64,000 nt of DNA from Erythrobasidium yunnanense (GCA_001600175.1 BCJC01000008.1:870781-934780); one strand, 5' to 3'. Shown: positions 13,484 through 24,771, counted from the stretch's first letter. Translations and numbers: made by a program. Notes: generated by a model from the letters alone, not told the origin.

Positions 13484-14406
13484 ATGGTATCATCCAACCA
13501 GCCTAATCTGTGGACAGCAGCTTCAGACGGAGACCTTGAGCGAGTCCAGGTGGGACACACTGTCGCAAAAAGTATGATGGGCCAATGCATTGATGAAACC
13601 CTCCAGCAATTGATTGAACAAGGGACATCGGCAAACGCAAAAGATCAGAATGGATACACCGCAATCCATGCAGCTGCCTCATGGGCGCATCCCTCCCTCC
13701 TCCGCTACCTGCTGTCCAAAGGTGGTGATATCAATATCGCTGACAACGATGGCGAGTGAGTAGCCGACTTTATAGACTTTCACAGAAGAATGCAAAGCTC
13801 ATGCTATGGCACAGCACTCCTCTCTTCACCGTGGAAAGCATCGACATGTGCAAGCTCGTTCTCGAACTCGGTGGTGATCCGCATCTGCACAATCAAGCGG
13901 GCGTGACAGCTGCTCAATCCTTACAAGAAGATCATCCAGACATCAGCGAGTTCCTATGTACCTTGACAGGCGAGAAGTTGCCTGTGCGGACAGACGAAAG
14001 TAGCAGCAACAATGCGACTTCAGCAGAGCAACAAGCGCAGGCAGCAGCTATGGCATTGGATGATGCACAACCGCCGCAGGATGTGATGGAGCTAGACCCT
14101 GTATCGAGAGCAGCGGCGATAGAGACGAACAACAGAGCAGGAGCACTACTGGCGCGCGTACAGGCTATCTTACTGGAAGCAGACAGGACGGGAGAAGATC
14201 CAGAACCGAGGATAAGAGCGATAGTAGACGAAGCCGTCAACAGCACAGTCAATGCCGGAAGGGAGCTGGCGACGGCCCAGGTCAATGCAGAGCAGGAGGA
14301 CGAGAGTGCTGCCGGCGCTACGCAGAGCGAGGGCGCACAGCAGACGAGTTTACCGGATGCGACAGGGGAGAAGAGGCAGAGAACGGATGATGGGCCGGAA
14401 CGCTGA
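13484..14406 (+). CDS. Small ankyrin-repeat protein
   Basis: Cytosolic/nuclear ankyrin protein of about 265 residues, similar in layout to the short yeast proteins of the YCR051W type. The start ATG at 13484 follows a short leader. Exon 1 gives MVSSNQPNLWTAASDGDLER; exon 2 QLIEQGTSANAKDQNGYTAI plus HAAASWAHPSLLRYLLSKGG; exon 3, entered through DNDG-DTPLFTVESIDMCKL, completes a third repeat (GGDPHLHNQAGVTAAQ). Two introns (GTGGGAC...CCAG and GTGAGTAG...ACAG) are inferred because only they keep the repeats in register. The C-terminal half is acidic, Ala/Gln/Glu-rich and probably disordered, ending QRTDDGPER. No enzymatic motif. Partner unknown. Confidence 0.85.
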
Positions 14407-14793
14407 CCGCTGCAATGGAAATTTGCGCGTACCGTGGAAGCAGTACGACTGTTCCTGCTTCATATTTCGGCTAATATATTGCTCCTCCGTCTTATGTCCC
14501 AGCCTGGCGTGACGCTCTCCAGCGATTTCCACATGAGCGAGGGAAAACGACCGAAAGATGGGCAGAACAGCTAAGAACGAAAATCCAGTCCCCTGCAGGG
14601 TTTCATCTTACTCTCCATATCGACATAGCGATCGACGATTATGCGTGTTTACCGTCCCTTTCAGACCCACACACCGCCTTCATAGCGGCTCCTCCTTGCT
14701 GCCATCGGAGCGGCATGACTACATAGTGTCCAGACTCGCTAAACAGACAGCTGACAAGCAGAGACAGGCTGAAAAAACACAGCATATCACGCC
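14407..14793. other. Intergenic region (387 bp)
   Basis: Lies between two plus-strand genes; expected to hold the ankyrin gene's 3' UTR and the promoter of the hydrolase gene. No recognisable gene, hairpin or repeat. Confidence 0.4.
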
Positions 14794-16023
14794 ATGCCTC
14801 GATCCAGCCAGTCCCGGACTTCCAACCTTTCCGCCAATGAAGAGGCTTTCGTCGATGCGCCTGTTGTGACAGATCCAAAATGCTCCTGGTTTAGGTCAGA
14901 CGACGGAAAGACGGAGCTCTCTGTGGGGTATGCTATCTTCGGGCGCAAGGTCAGACCCAGGGGCGACATCGTCTTCTTTCATGGAACCCCTGGCTCTCGT
15001 CTTGACGGTGCATACCTAGACGATGCAGCTAGCGCTCTTGGAGTCAGGATTGTCTCGATAGATCGACCAGGCACTGGCATGTATGGTGACTGTCATGTGG
15101 GCTAGATTACCGGAATCCACTAACGGAGGACATCACAGGTCGGATGAACAGCCGCTGCGCTCCATTAGGAGCTTTTCGCAAACTGTACAGAGACTGCTGC
15201 GTGATCTGGAAACGCCAGTTGGCAAGTGCTACTTGATCGCCCATTCCAGCGGCGCTGCGTATGCATTGGCTCTGGTGTAAGGTGGTCTTTTCCCTGCTTC
15301 TTATTGCTCGCTGACCACACCTCGCGGACATGCAGACACATCTGGCCTCCTGAGAGGCTTCTTGGCGTTGCGATTATTGCGGGTCTGGCTCCGCGTCGAA
15401 TTGCGCAAAGGCACTTGCCAAAGTTAGTCCAAACTCTTCTGCACACTGCCACGTATGGCGAGCCCGAGCTTGCGCGAACTCTGGTCGAGTCGCAGGCTGC
15501 CTTGTGGACCCTAGGGTCAGCGGGGGAACGATACGACCGGATGAAGGAAGCCTTCAGAAGCAGTAGTATAGACCACGAAGCTCTGACCGAGCCTCGCATG
15601 GCCCGTATATGGTTGCAGAGTCAATACGAAGCATACAAAAATACTTCGCGGAGAAATGGTTTGTTAACCGAAGCTTCTCTCCTCTGGACTGATTGGAAGA
15701 TACCTCTCGGAAGGCTTCAATACAAAGGTATACGCTTTTATTACGGCTCAGAGGACACTACGACCAAGCACAAAATGGGCGATGCCTTCGCCAGAGAGGT
15801 GCCGTATTCCAAGCTAATCACCTACGAAGGAGCAGGGCACTATTCGATCCTCATTACATGCGGTGTAGAGATAATACAGGATCTGCTAAGAGGTCGAGCT
15901 ACGACCCTACTTCGGCCAGTAAAGCTCCTCGAACGTAAGCCCAGCCGGGAAGTACAGTATTATCGAAGAAAAGCGCCGAGGCCACAGGAGGAGAAGGTCG
16001 TGTATAAGTATGTCAAGCGATGA
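14794..16023 (+). CDS. Alpha/beta-hydrolase fold protein
   Basis: Predicted cytosolic hydrolase of the alpha/beta fold. Visible motifs: oxyanion-hole strand DIVFFHGTPGSRLDG; strand VRIVSIDRPGTGMS with the common RPGxGxS turn; nucleophile elbow YLIAHSSGAAYALAL (Ser in HSSG); late acid region with RFYYGSEDTTTKHKM; catalytic His in TYEGAGHYSIL. Intron 1 is inferred to splice RPGTGM to SDEQPLRSIRSFSQ (a branch-like CTAAC lies just before the acceptor), intron 2 joins ALALV to HIWPPERLLGVAIIAGL. No signal peptide (MPRSSQSRTSNLSANEE). The basic C-terminal tail (REVQYYRRKAPRPQEEK) is unusual for the family. Substrate unknown; esterase, epoxide hydrolase and peptidase branches all remain possible. 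Confidence 0.82.
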
Positions 16024-16192
16024 AAGGCTGCTCAAGCCCAAATGACCATACTCGTATCGGGATGCCGTGTCGTCGGTTGTTGTCTTGCTTTCACCCGACT
16101 GCAGTCAATACCCTCTGAAGCTCTTAGTTCCTCAATGAAGCCTCATCGTCTGCGGTAGCAATACTGTCTGCGCCAGCCGGACGGTCTCAAAG

Positions 16193-18150
16193 ATGACGGC
16201 ACCTCAAAATGATGGCGAGGCGCAACCGCTCGTCGAGACAGATGTCGAGCTGGATGAGGCAGAAGAAGCTGCGCAGAGAGCGGCCATCGATGCGAAGCTG
16301 GCCAAATTTAAGAGTCCAACGAAGCGTAGAGCCCGCCAGCACATCCGACGATTTCAAGGCAGCCAGAACGACGAGGACGGTCATCCACCGCGAAAGAGTA
16401 CTGAGCAGTATCAGCGAGATGGTCAAGTTGATGGGTACAGCACCGACGAAGATGGCTACAGTCACAAGCAGCAGGGAGATGGCACTGCTCGCCGAGCTAT
16501 CAAGCTGGCTATCAGCAAGGTCAAGCGAAGTCGTAGCGATACCGCTAACAATCTAGATAGCATATCTCAGCGAGACTTCGCTCAAGGAGACCCAACCCAA
16601 CTTCAGTGTCCGACTGCTTCGTCATCCGCAAGCTATCTCGAATTGTCGGCTGTCCCTTCTCTAGCCTCTTCCAGCAGATCTCGCAGTCCTGCGTCTGAAC
16701 CGGAGGCTGTTAATGAAAGCGAACTTGCAATCGCGAACCGGCCAGACCAGGTCCTCCTCACGATTCCTGTACCTTCCGCACAGTCAAAAGCTGGAAGACC
16801 GTCCCGCTCCAACTCTATTCTAGATCAAGCAGTGCGACGCACGACTACCCTGACCAAGGCTATGCGGAACGCTGCTGAGCGCCGCAACAGATTGCATTTA
16901 CGCAAGAAGGGCAAGAAAGCAGCGCGCAAGCCGGGAGAAGAGGAGGAGGATCTACTTGTAGACGCTCTCATCAGGGCTGGACTCTTGGAGAAGGAGATCC
17001 CAGAAGCCTGGGAGACAGATGTACTGTGGGAGAACCAGCGAGGGTTGTGGTTGCTTGGGGCTAGATATGGAGGAAAAGCTCTCTTTCCACTAGACCCCAA
17101 GCCTTTCACAGATCGTAACGGTGCAGACTCGGCGTACACAACATCGACCTACCCTCTTCCTACTCCTGCCTGGAGATGGCATCATAGCAGCTGGCTTGTC
17201 AACATGGCTGGAGACGTAGATTCGGAGGGTTGGATGTACTCCACACGCTTCTCTAGCAAGTATTGGAGAGGCATTCCAGATATCCGGTTCTTCGTCAGAC
17301 GGAGATTGTGGATCAGATCAAGGTATAGAGCCGGCATTCTGGCTAAGACCATACCCAAGTTAGCGAATCCGCAAATCGAGTCGCCCGAGAAGACTGGCAT
17401 GCCAGTGAGTATCCGCACGCCCAGCTTTACGGCGGCCCCGCCCAAACCAGAACATCTCAATCCATACATGCCTTTCGTGACATGGTATCCTACGAATACC
17501 CAACCTAGTGGGTACAAGGAGGATAACATACATGCAAATTTTGTCCGTGTAGCGCGCGTCCTGGTCAGGATGACAAACGTCGATCGGGAGCGTGTTGGCT
17601 GGTGGGAATGGTGGCTTGGTATGCGTGAAGCCCCAGACTATGCGCGAGAAGAGGAGGACGAGAAAATATTTCACGAGGAGATCAGACCAGATATCCGCGA
17701 TGTTTGGGATCTGCTGGAAGCTAGAGTGAGGTCTTTCACCATATCCGGCTTGTCATGTACTGACCTTCATCTCAACTGCAGCTCGATGATCTTCTACGAC
17801 TGTTTGAATACCAAGACTCCCGAAGGAATCTTCTTACCCTGATTTTTACGCTTCACAACCGCACTCATGCAGAGCATCGCTACCGAAACATCTCAGACGA
17901 GCCAGGTGGCCCGCGAGCAATTGAGCCTATACCAAAGCCAGATGGCAAGGATCGTGGTCCGACTATACGTGCACCTGACTATGAGAGCGAGGTCCCTCGA
18001 TTGGCCTTTTGGCGAGATGTCGAACAACGCTTGGCCGAGATCAATTCTGCTACAGGGCGTACTGAAAACGCAACGACTAAATCGAAGGACAGAAAGCATA
18101 AACGGATAGTCAGTCGTCAGTATCATGAAACTTTCGAGCAGGACATTTAG
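16193..18150 (+). CDS. Dysferlin-domain protein (Mug65/Spo73-like)
   Basis: About 635 residues. The N-terminal half is charged and low-complexity, with a basic patch (SPTKRRARQHIRRFQ) and a Ser-rich region. The centre holds a dysferlin domain: WENQRGLWLLGARYGGKALF, WRWHHSSWLVNMAGDVDSEG, WMYSTRFSSKYWRG, then FFVRRRLWIRSRYR, the Trp/Arg pattern typical of DysF modules in Pex30-family and meiotic Mug65/Spo73 proteins. A further conserved block (NVDRERVGWWEWWLGMREAP) follows. One intron near 17727-17781 splices LEAR to LDDLLRLFEYQDSRR, extending the protein to FEQDI and TAG at 18148-18150. No membrane helices, so it resembles the soluble spore-membrane type more than the peroxisomal Pex30 type. 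Role inferred only from domain. Confidence 0.82.
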
Positions 18151-18278
18151 TTCATGTAGGCATAGGTGGCATAGTAGTAACTTAGTTGCAGTACGATTTA
18201 GACAGTACTGTTGTTGTCGCTAGTCATTCTTCTTAGCATAAGTCATATTGAAGCCTTTCTGTATACCCTAATGTAAAT

Positions 18279-19063
18279 CTACCGTTCTTGCTTGTCAGGA
18301 AACAGGGTAGCAAGCCAGCTCGCTTCTTTCTCCATCTCTTCCTCACTCCTCTGCCGAGGCATGAACAACTTACCATCAGTCAAGGCACATCGAGCCGATC
18401 AGAATCAAAAGGCTCTTACCGGCAAACGTTCGCTGTCCATTTTCACGCGGTTACCTTGTGGTTTATGGTCTTCAGGAATGTTGACCTCCTCTAGCTGGTC
18501 GTATACAGCATCCATAGGCTCGAAGTCGCCAGGCTTACGCGGAAGAATGTGAACATGGACATGAGGTACGGATTGGCCTGGCGGTCGCGTAGGAATTAAA
18601 GCTTTGAGTGGAAAATTAGAGGATTAGGCACTGGAACATACCTGCATATGTCCCGTCCTGATGCAACCAAATAAGTGTTTCAGTATGGCTGTCTAGGTCA
18701 AGAAGCCTCACTGACGCACCTGGCATGCTACGGTCAGGCTCTTTGCGCTCGTTGCCTTTTCGATAGTCTTGCCTATCGTCTGTACGCTCAGAAAAAGGTC
18801 CGATACCTCTTCTGGCGTGAGGTCTGCCATTCTAGGTGTAAGGCGACGAGGGATAACGAGGACATCTGGGGTAGAATGCGCGAAAACAAGACAAGGAGAG
18901 TGTATGGGAGAATCAAATGGGGCACGCAGAGCTCCAGATGGTCTTGCTCACGGTTGTCGACAATAGGTTTCAGATTGACAATTCCGACAGATAGCTTGCT
19001 GCGAAAGAAGACTTGACGCGATACATCAAACGTAGAGAAGCGAATAGCAGCTCCGGAGGCCAT
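18279..19063 (-). CDS. FHIT-type bis(5'-adenosyl)-triphosphatase, HIT family
   Basis: Diadenosine-triphosphate hydrolase of the FHIT branch (S. pombe Aph1, yeast Hnt2). The first exon gives MASGAAIRFSTFDVSRQVFF and RSKLSVGIVNLKPIV, matching the FHIT start. Later exons read on the minus strand give the catalytic histidine triad in QSVPHVHVHILPRKPGDFEP, then MDAVYDQLEEVNIPEDHK. The last exon (RSEEEMEKEASWLATLFPD) ends at TAG 18279-18281. The start ATG at 19063 fits the family better than the longer upstream reading from 19126. At least four short introns split about 500 bases of coding sequence. Tail-to-tail with the dysferlin gene, 128 bp apart. Confidence 0.88.
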
Positions 19064-19179
19064 CAGCAGAGCGAGCACGAATCGGCGCAAGGAGTCGGGA
19101 TAAAGGTAAAAGAGGTCGATTTGCATTACAAAAGGCTGTTTGTTATAGATGTTTTTTATATAGCTGTTGATAGTTTGCT

Positions 19180-19938
19180 CTACTCTTCAGCATCGTCGGT
19201 GCTGTTGGAGTGGCCGCCCTTCTTGCCCATCTCGGAGGCCTGGCGGGGATTACGCGTTAGCGATGGTCGAATGAACATTGTTTGAATACCTACGTAGTTT
19301 CTGTCACCTCCAAATCCATGCTCCGACGATACACGCTTGTCTTCAGTGCTGCGAAAGGTCAGAACAAAGTCAAAATTAGGGCTCGCCCAGTCTGGCTGTA
19401 ACACGTACCCATCCTTCTTGAGTCCATCGTGATCTTTAGGGTGATAGACCTCGGAAGGCTGTTTGCTACCACCGATCTTTCCCCTGCAATCGAAAGTCAG
19501 CCATGGAAAGCACGGTTGTCGGTGGGGACTAGAATACATTTCAGAGGCTCTCTCAGGTGAACCCCCAAATCCATGATTGCTATTGTATCGCTGGTCTGGC
19601 TGTCCCTGTAGGGCATGCTGATGTTAGACTCGGTCGAGGGGGTCGAAGGTCAGTGCGTACATCCTTGCGGAGAGGCTGTCCCTCGTCGGTAGTCTCTGGG
19701 TCGGAAGAGCCGCTAGGTTTGCCTTGACCTTCGCCAGCGTCATCGCCTACGGCCTCTCTTGCAGCCTTGTAGCGCATGTCCTAGCAGGCCATAGGTCAGT
19801 CGAGCCAGGAAAGGGTCCAGTCTTTCAGCCGTACGGGAGTACCATCCTGCTTGAGGGGGATCTGCGATAACATGTCAGTATGCATCTCTGCCTTATAGTG
19901 TGCTAGCTTACGCCATCTTCAGATTGTTGAGATGCCAT
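19180..19938 (-). CDS. Small hydrophilic KGG-motif stress-type protein, copy 1
   Basis: Predicted small, highly charged, glycine-rich protein. Minus-strand exons in order: MASQQSEDG; IPLKQDGTP; DMRYKAAREAVGDDAGEGQG with EGQPLRKD; GQPDQRYNSNHGFGGSPERA; GKIGGSKQPSEVYHPKDHDG with LKKDG; VSSEHGFGGDRNY; and ASEMGKKGGHSNSTDDAEE to the stop at 19180-19182. The C-terminal GKKGG resembles the KGG motif of stress-induced proteins (Con-10/YciG type). There are two HGFGG units, suggesting an internal duplication of a QRY/HGFGG/ASEMG cassette. It is a clear paralog of the gene at 23728-24265: same exon order, near-identical DMRYKAAREAVGDD block. Probably a dehydration or heat-stress protectant, by family analogy only. 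Confidence 0.75.
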
Positions 19939-20226
19939 GGTGTTCTGTCGAGTTTTTGCTCGAAGTCGAAATTCGCGTTGGAGTTAAACAGAAGAAAGAG
20001 AAGGGAGGGAAGGATGAAGTGAGATTTTATGCACACTAGGACAATGCGCATTGTCCGAGGGAAGGCTCTGACGTCGCGCGTCTGTTGGCCAGGGGACGGC
20101 GATCTACGCGTATCATCAGCTGACCATGCAAGGACGCGACAATCGCCCAACGGTACTGACGTCGTATGCAACGGATGCCGTCCGACAAGTTTGGTGAGGG
20201 ACGCCCTCCAGGCACAGGCACCCTTT

Positions 20227-21313
20227 CTAATGATGCTGCTTCTCCTGCAGCTGCCCCTTGATCATCTGCTCGACAGTACTCTCCAATGCACGACCTAGCA
20301 GGAAGTCCAGATTCTGACTGCTCTTCTTGTTGGACGAAGCAGCTGGAGCTGCTTCCTGGCTTTGACCTTCCGCAGAATTAGACGCGGACACGACGTCTGC
20401 TTCAGTATCTTCCGGCTTGACTACTTTGTACTGATTGCCTCCTGTGCGCGGTGTAAATGTCGTCTTTCGGCTGCGAGCTTCGCCCAGCGAACTTTGCATG
20501 TAGAAGAGCGAAGATAGCTATGAACGAAACTCAACCTCCACCAATGCACAAGTACATGATGTAATATCACTGACCAGTCTGTTCGATACGACCGTGTACA
20601 GATCTGGCGCTTGGCTGCAACAATGCCATTTAGCGCAGCCGTCAAAATAAGCAAGTGAGCTGACCCACTATATCGAGTTGTTGAGAACATAGTACGCCGA
20701 CATCGGCTTGGCTGAAAGGTGAAGACTGTCAGCCTTGTCTATCTCTAGACTGTGACTACCCACCTTCAGTCGGGCTGGATCGCTGCCGCTTCTCAATCAC
20801 GAATAGGTCCGGAGGTTGACTATGTGTAACAGCAAACTCCACACCGACGAAGCGTCTGAACGTATACTTAGCGTATTCTTGGGCTTTGAATGAGCGACGC
20901 GACCTACTTCAGCTCTTCCGCCTCATTGAAGCCAGAATTTCTAGCAGAAGCTCATGTGAGCTATTGTACAAGCAACAGTAGGTAAGACGCACGCTTCGAC
21001 TGAGAATTGCGTCTGCATCCTCAAGACGGCATTGTTGCTTGTTGGGTCATAGAACGGAGATTGCGCAAAGTAGTCCAGCACGTTTGCTGGCGTGAGAGTA
21101 CCGAAGGCCTGCAGTATTTCGTGATATTCAGTTGCCGAGGCGCCCAAGAAGGTCATGCCAGTCTTGCTCACTGTAACCCATTCAACACTTCGCCATTGTA
21201 CGGATGTGAGGTCTGGGGAACATCATGAGACAGTCATAAGAGAGTTAATGGATGGCGGCTATCGCGTGCGGAGTGACCAAAGCACCTTCGACGACGGCTT
21301 GCTGGCTGGCCAT
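20227..21313 (-). CDS. MED6: Mediator of RNA polymerase II transcription subunit 6
   Basis: Head-module subunit of Mediator. The first exon MASQQAVVE (ATG at 21313) splices to DLTSVQWRSVEWVT, the conserved MED6 opening; then AFGTLTPANVLDYFAQSPFY and DPTSNNAVLRMQTQFS, the family signature. Later exons give NSGFNEAEELKRFVGVEFAV, IEKRQRSSPTEV and a block around SAYYVLNNSIY, after which comes a Ser/Ala-rich tail ending GQLQEKQHH at 20227-20229. The intron at 21109-21171 is 63 nt and free of in-frame stops, so a naive reading would add 21 residues in front of AFGTLTP. Upstream lies an unresolved minus-strand stretch. Confidence 0.93.
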
Positions 21314-21472
21314 GATCCTTTCACGCTCTCAACTGAGCTGGACAAGAGCGCCGAGGAGCAGAGCCTGCATGAGCAAGATCATTCGATGGGTTGAGCGTTC
21401 GCTTGTGTTCGGCCTACGTCTTGGGATAATTTGCCAGAAGATCTGTCGAGCTGCCTGAGGGCGTATGCCAGC

Positions 21473-22230
21473 TCAATCCCAGTACAACGCGGCGAACAGG
21501 CGCTTCTGAACAGAACTAGCCAGTCCAGTGATCCTGCAACCTCTGTATGTGCTGCTGAAGTGCAAGCAAGATCTTACGCTGGCTTCTCTTTTGTGAACGA
21601 GACAACCCAGAGGCGCTTGAATATAGAAGCCGACACCAATCTTCAGTGTATGAGCTATACTTCTTTTCAACGAGATGTACGTGGTCTGGTTGTCCTTGAG
21701 ATACCCTACTGTGATCAGCTTCGAAATATACTCAAGCACAAGGCGGGCTTCCGCTTGGGAATCACAGAAGGAAGCGCAAGCGCGTTGATCTGAGCATTCC
21801 TTTAGGCGCGCTCTTTAGCGGGACTGCTGCAAGTCCTCCACGCTCGCATGATTCTTTGAAACAATCCCTTAACATGCTGCCCTTGTCCGTCTTGAGAGAC
21901 CTTTGTCTGCAGTCGACGAATGAAGATGCAGCGAGCTTACAGCTCTCCTCCAGAAGTCTGCTCCCTGGTATCACAAACAGGATGCTCGAGCCTCTTCGAT
22001 CTGCGCAGAGTCCGCCAGCTCGAGGTGTTTCTGCTCGATTGTCCTCCCACTCTCCCTTTGAGGATCTCAACCCTTTCTGCTGTGCTACAGTCGAGGCGAG
22101 GCTTTTTGTGCCTACAAAACCTGCTCCAGCGTCAGGCTCGCTCCTCTCTTTCGCTCTTATCAAGCGCTCTCGACAGAGGAAGCAGAACTGTAAGCCTCAA
22201 TCACTACATCATCTCCACACTCCCTGACTG
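21473..22230 (-). CDS. Possible intron-rich gene, unresolved
   Basis: The 976-bp gap between MED6 and the plus-strand gene at 22290 has coding-like pieces on the minus strand that I could not join with confidence. The clearest is near 21640-21760: ARLVLEYISKLITVGYLKDN followed by QTTYISLKR. A helical piece (TIEQKHLELADSAQIEEARA) lies near 22010-22070, and a possible last exon (TGLASSVQKRLFAALYWD) stops at about 21473. GT/AG sites exist between them. I do not recognise the product. Plus-strand open frames across the same stretch look like antisense shadows. The gap could instead be mainly promoter. Confidence 0.3.
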
Positions 22231-22289
22231 ACTTCACCCCGTCATAAAACAGTCTACGTATCCAGCAAACAGAAAACAGTCTCTCAATC

Positions 22290-23552
22290 ATGCCTAGACG
22301 ACACAAACCCCAGCACGGCAGAGGCGATAAGCGCTCCAACTTCCCTGCTTCAGATGCTCAGGACTCTCATGAATCCCTCGCTGGCCTCACTCAAGGGAAA
22401 GCCCCCTCTGTTCGATCTTCGTCAAAGGGATCAATCTCCCCGCCACCCAGAAGAACAGAGCGCGCTTCACCTGCTCCAGATGCATCTTCGGTATACTCCA
22501 CAGGCACCAACTCTGCGGCTTCCCTTTCAGTCTTCAGCAACAGCAAGGCTTCCCGAAAGGCATCTTCAGCTTCTTCGAACAACTCACACATTCAGGACAC
22601 AGCATATAGCTTGGCTAGCTTGCCACCCAACGTGCCAGCCTCTCATAGATCTGCTTCGCTGGCGTCCGATTCATCCTTCACCAACAGTATCGTGGAAGCA
22701 CTAGCTCGAGAGTCAGAAGATGAACTGACAAATATGAAGCTTTCAGATAAGAAAAGAAATCAAATCCAGAACCGCAAGTTGCAAATCGCAGAGCAGAAAG
22801 CTCGTGCTAGGGCAGAGGCTAAGGCTCAGCGCAAGAAGCCCGTACCGCGAGCAGCATCTCGCGAGAGCCTTTACAGACTTCCCTCCTCCCACAGAGGTAG
22901 TACATCAAGCGGCAACTTCAACCCTCATGGAGGTTCTCACTCTGGTCTCAGCTCCCGTACTCAGAGCGCTCTCTTCGGTTCCCGCGGCACCTCCTACGAT
23001 AGCTACGGCAACCCAAGACGCGTGTCCAGTGTCTCGGACGGCAGTTCCTGCGACGATGGCTCCGTAGTCAGCGGAGGTAGTGGTCTTATCGAAATCGATC
23101 CATGGGCTGAGAGTATAACGGAGAACTTCAATTCAACCACAACCTACGTCAACCCGGCTCTGATTCAAGGCATAACCAAAACAGGGTATGTCAAATGGAG
23201 AAGAGGCAAGAGCAAGAATATTAAGCCGCAGTTCGTATCTTGCAACGGTGGTGTTCATGCTCGAGCTCTTCCTTCTGACGACGGTGCCAGTTCCTCAAGT
23301 TCTGAGGAAATGGTTGTAACTCCTCAAGTTGCAGTCCTACGCGGACGACTACGTACTAGAAAGGCTCTGCCCGAGCGTTTCCACTACAAGTCGGGCGACG
23401 CCGAGCACAACCGAAAGGCCAACAAGCAACTGAAAGAGGAGTATGGTGCCAAACGAGGCGGAGAGGCCACAGTAGGCTACAGACACATCCGTCATACGAA
23501 TGACGATGATCTCGAAAATCTGGGATCACGACTTGACTACGACTTGAATTAG
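22290..23552 (+). CDS. Ser-rich, largely disordered basic protein, unknown
   Basis: A single long open frame of 420 residues from the ATG at 22290, with no intron needed. The first 130 residues are Ser/Ala/Pro-rich. A basic coiled stretch follows (KLSDKKRNQIQNRKLQIAEQ and KARARAEAKAQRKK), then a Ser/Gly/Arg low-complexity segment. The C-terminal third looks more structured: LIEIDPWAESITENFNSTTT, YVNPALIQGITKTGYVKWRR, VAVLRGRLRTRKALPERFHY, with acidic end DDDLENLGSRLDYDLN. No membrane segment, signal or enzyme motif. I do not recognise it. The conserved-looking C-terminus may bind a partner; nucleic-acid or cytoskeletal roles are guesses. Confidence 0.72.
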   Translation: MPRRHKPQHGRGDKRSNFPASDAQDSHESLAGLTQGKAPSVRSSSKGSISPPPRRTERASPAPDASSVYSTGTNSAASLSVFSNSKASRKASSASSNNSHIQDTAYSLASLPPNVPASHRSASLASDSSFTNSIVEALARESEDELTNMKLSDKKRNQIQNRKLQIAEQKARARAEAKAQRKKPVPRAASRESLYRLPSSHRGSTSSGNFNPHGGSHSGLSSRTQSALFGSRGTSYDSYGNPRRVSSVSDGSSCDDGSVVSGGSGLIEIDPWAESITENFNSTTTYVNPALIQGITKTGYVKWRRGKSKNIKPQFVSCNGGVHARALPSDDGASSSSSEEMVVTPQVAVLRGRLRTRKALPERFHYKSGDAEHNRKANKQLKEEYGAKRGGEATVGYRHIRHTNDDDLENLGSRLDYDLN

Positions 23553-23727
23553 GCTCCTATCCTTTCGTTCTTTGGATTGTCAACATTGCAATATCAGGAT
23601 CCTTGACACGAGCGAGAGGACATCCTAGGTCAGCTGTAAACGAGAACGGGTCGCGCTGATTGGCTCGAATTTGGTTTGTTGGAATTGATCTAGCTACAAA
23701 GGCTTATTAGAATTTATGCTTGCTGAT

Positions 23728-24265
23728 TTACTCGTCGCTGGATCCTCCGGTCTTGCCGCCCTTCTTTCCCCTGTGAAGTAGAACCTCGAACTTAGTTGAC
23801 AATTCGAAATGGCAGAAGAGCTTCGACATACTCTTCAGATGCCCTCTGGGGATCAGCACCAAATCCATGGTCGCTCCTGTATCTCTGATCGGGTTCTCCC
23901 TGCAGATAGAAGCCATGTCAGTCAAAGTGGAAGCCAGGCTGGGCAGGCAGCCGAGGAGAGGAAGATCGACGCACATCCTTGCGGAGGGGCTGTCCGTCCT
24001 CGGAGGTACCACCAGATGGTTGTCCCTGGCCTGCGCCAGAGTCGTCGCCTACTGCCTCTCGTGCGGCCTTGTAGCGCATGTCCTATGAAATGTGTCAGAT
24101 GAGGGTAGGGAGGTGCCACGAGGTAGTGTGCATACGGGGTTACCGTCCTTCTTGAGAGGGATCTGCAACAGAAAAGATCAGCAATCTAATCAGATAAGGG
24201 TCCGGCAGAGACGGGCCGGGTCCGGCTGTCAGACATACACCGTCGTCGGATTGTTGAGCAGCCAT
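23728..24265 (-). CDS. Small hydrophilic KGG-motif stress-type protein, copy 2
   Basis: Paralog of the gene at 19180-19938. Exons on the minus strand: MAAQQSDDG; IPLKKDGNP; DMRYKAAREAVGDDSGAGQG with SEDGQPLRKD; GEPDQRYRSDHGFGADPQRA; SEEGKKGGKTGGSSDE and TAA at 23728-23730. It keeps one HGFG cassette where copy 1 has two, so it is shorter (about 95 residues). Intron positions and phases match copy 1 over the first four exons. Very hydrophilic and glycine-rich with a terminal KGG-like motif. Likely an abundant stress protectant of the Con-10/KGG kind, by analogy. The intervening 3.8 kb holds MED6 and a gene on the other strand, so the copies are dispersed, not tandem. Confidence 0.75.
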
Positions 24266-24771
24266 TGTATGTATGTAGATGTCTGTGTAGTATGTCAGTA
24301 AGTGTTGGGGACTTGGAATCTTCCGAGCTCACCTTTCTGGACTTGCGATGAAGAAGAAAAGCAAGAAGCAAACCAGCTTCGAAGTGGAGAATAAATACGC
24401 ACAACCGGAATGCGGGACGATGAAGGTGCGATGCGTATGCGTCATACCCTTAGCGTATGTTCTGATGCAATCGCTCCGTCCAACATCTGGTCGATCTCTA
24501 CGATCCCGCTTAAATAGGTTGGGCGATCATCAATAGCAGTCGCGTTGCATTTGGTCAGGTCGATGTAAACATCGATGCTGGCGTATCCTCTCGATGCAAG
24601 CGTACATCTACGATCTGTTCTGACTCTGAAACGATGGTCTTGAATTTTCGGGACGATGGCCGTGAATCGGGCTGCTAGCCAGGCGACTATTATACCAGAT
24701 ATCTACGCCTGCAAGCCTAGGTTCGTGTTTGATATTGTTGGGTATCAATCCAGCTTGTTCCTCACGACTTT
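24266..24771. other. Intergenic region upstream of KGG copy 2
   Basis: Promoter side of KGG copy 2 and 3' side of the beta-glucosidase gene. It has GAA/TTC-rich pieces around 24345-24395 (for example AGCTTCGAAGTGGAGAA) that could be heat-shock-type half sites, but spacing is not canonical. A TATTTAAG motif lies on the minus strand near 24509-24516. No gene seen. Confidence 0.35.
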
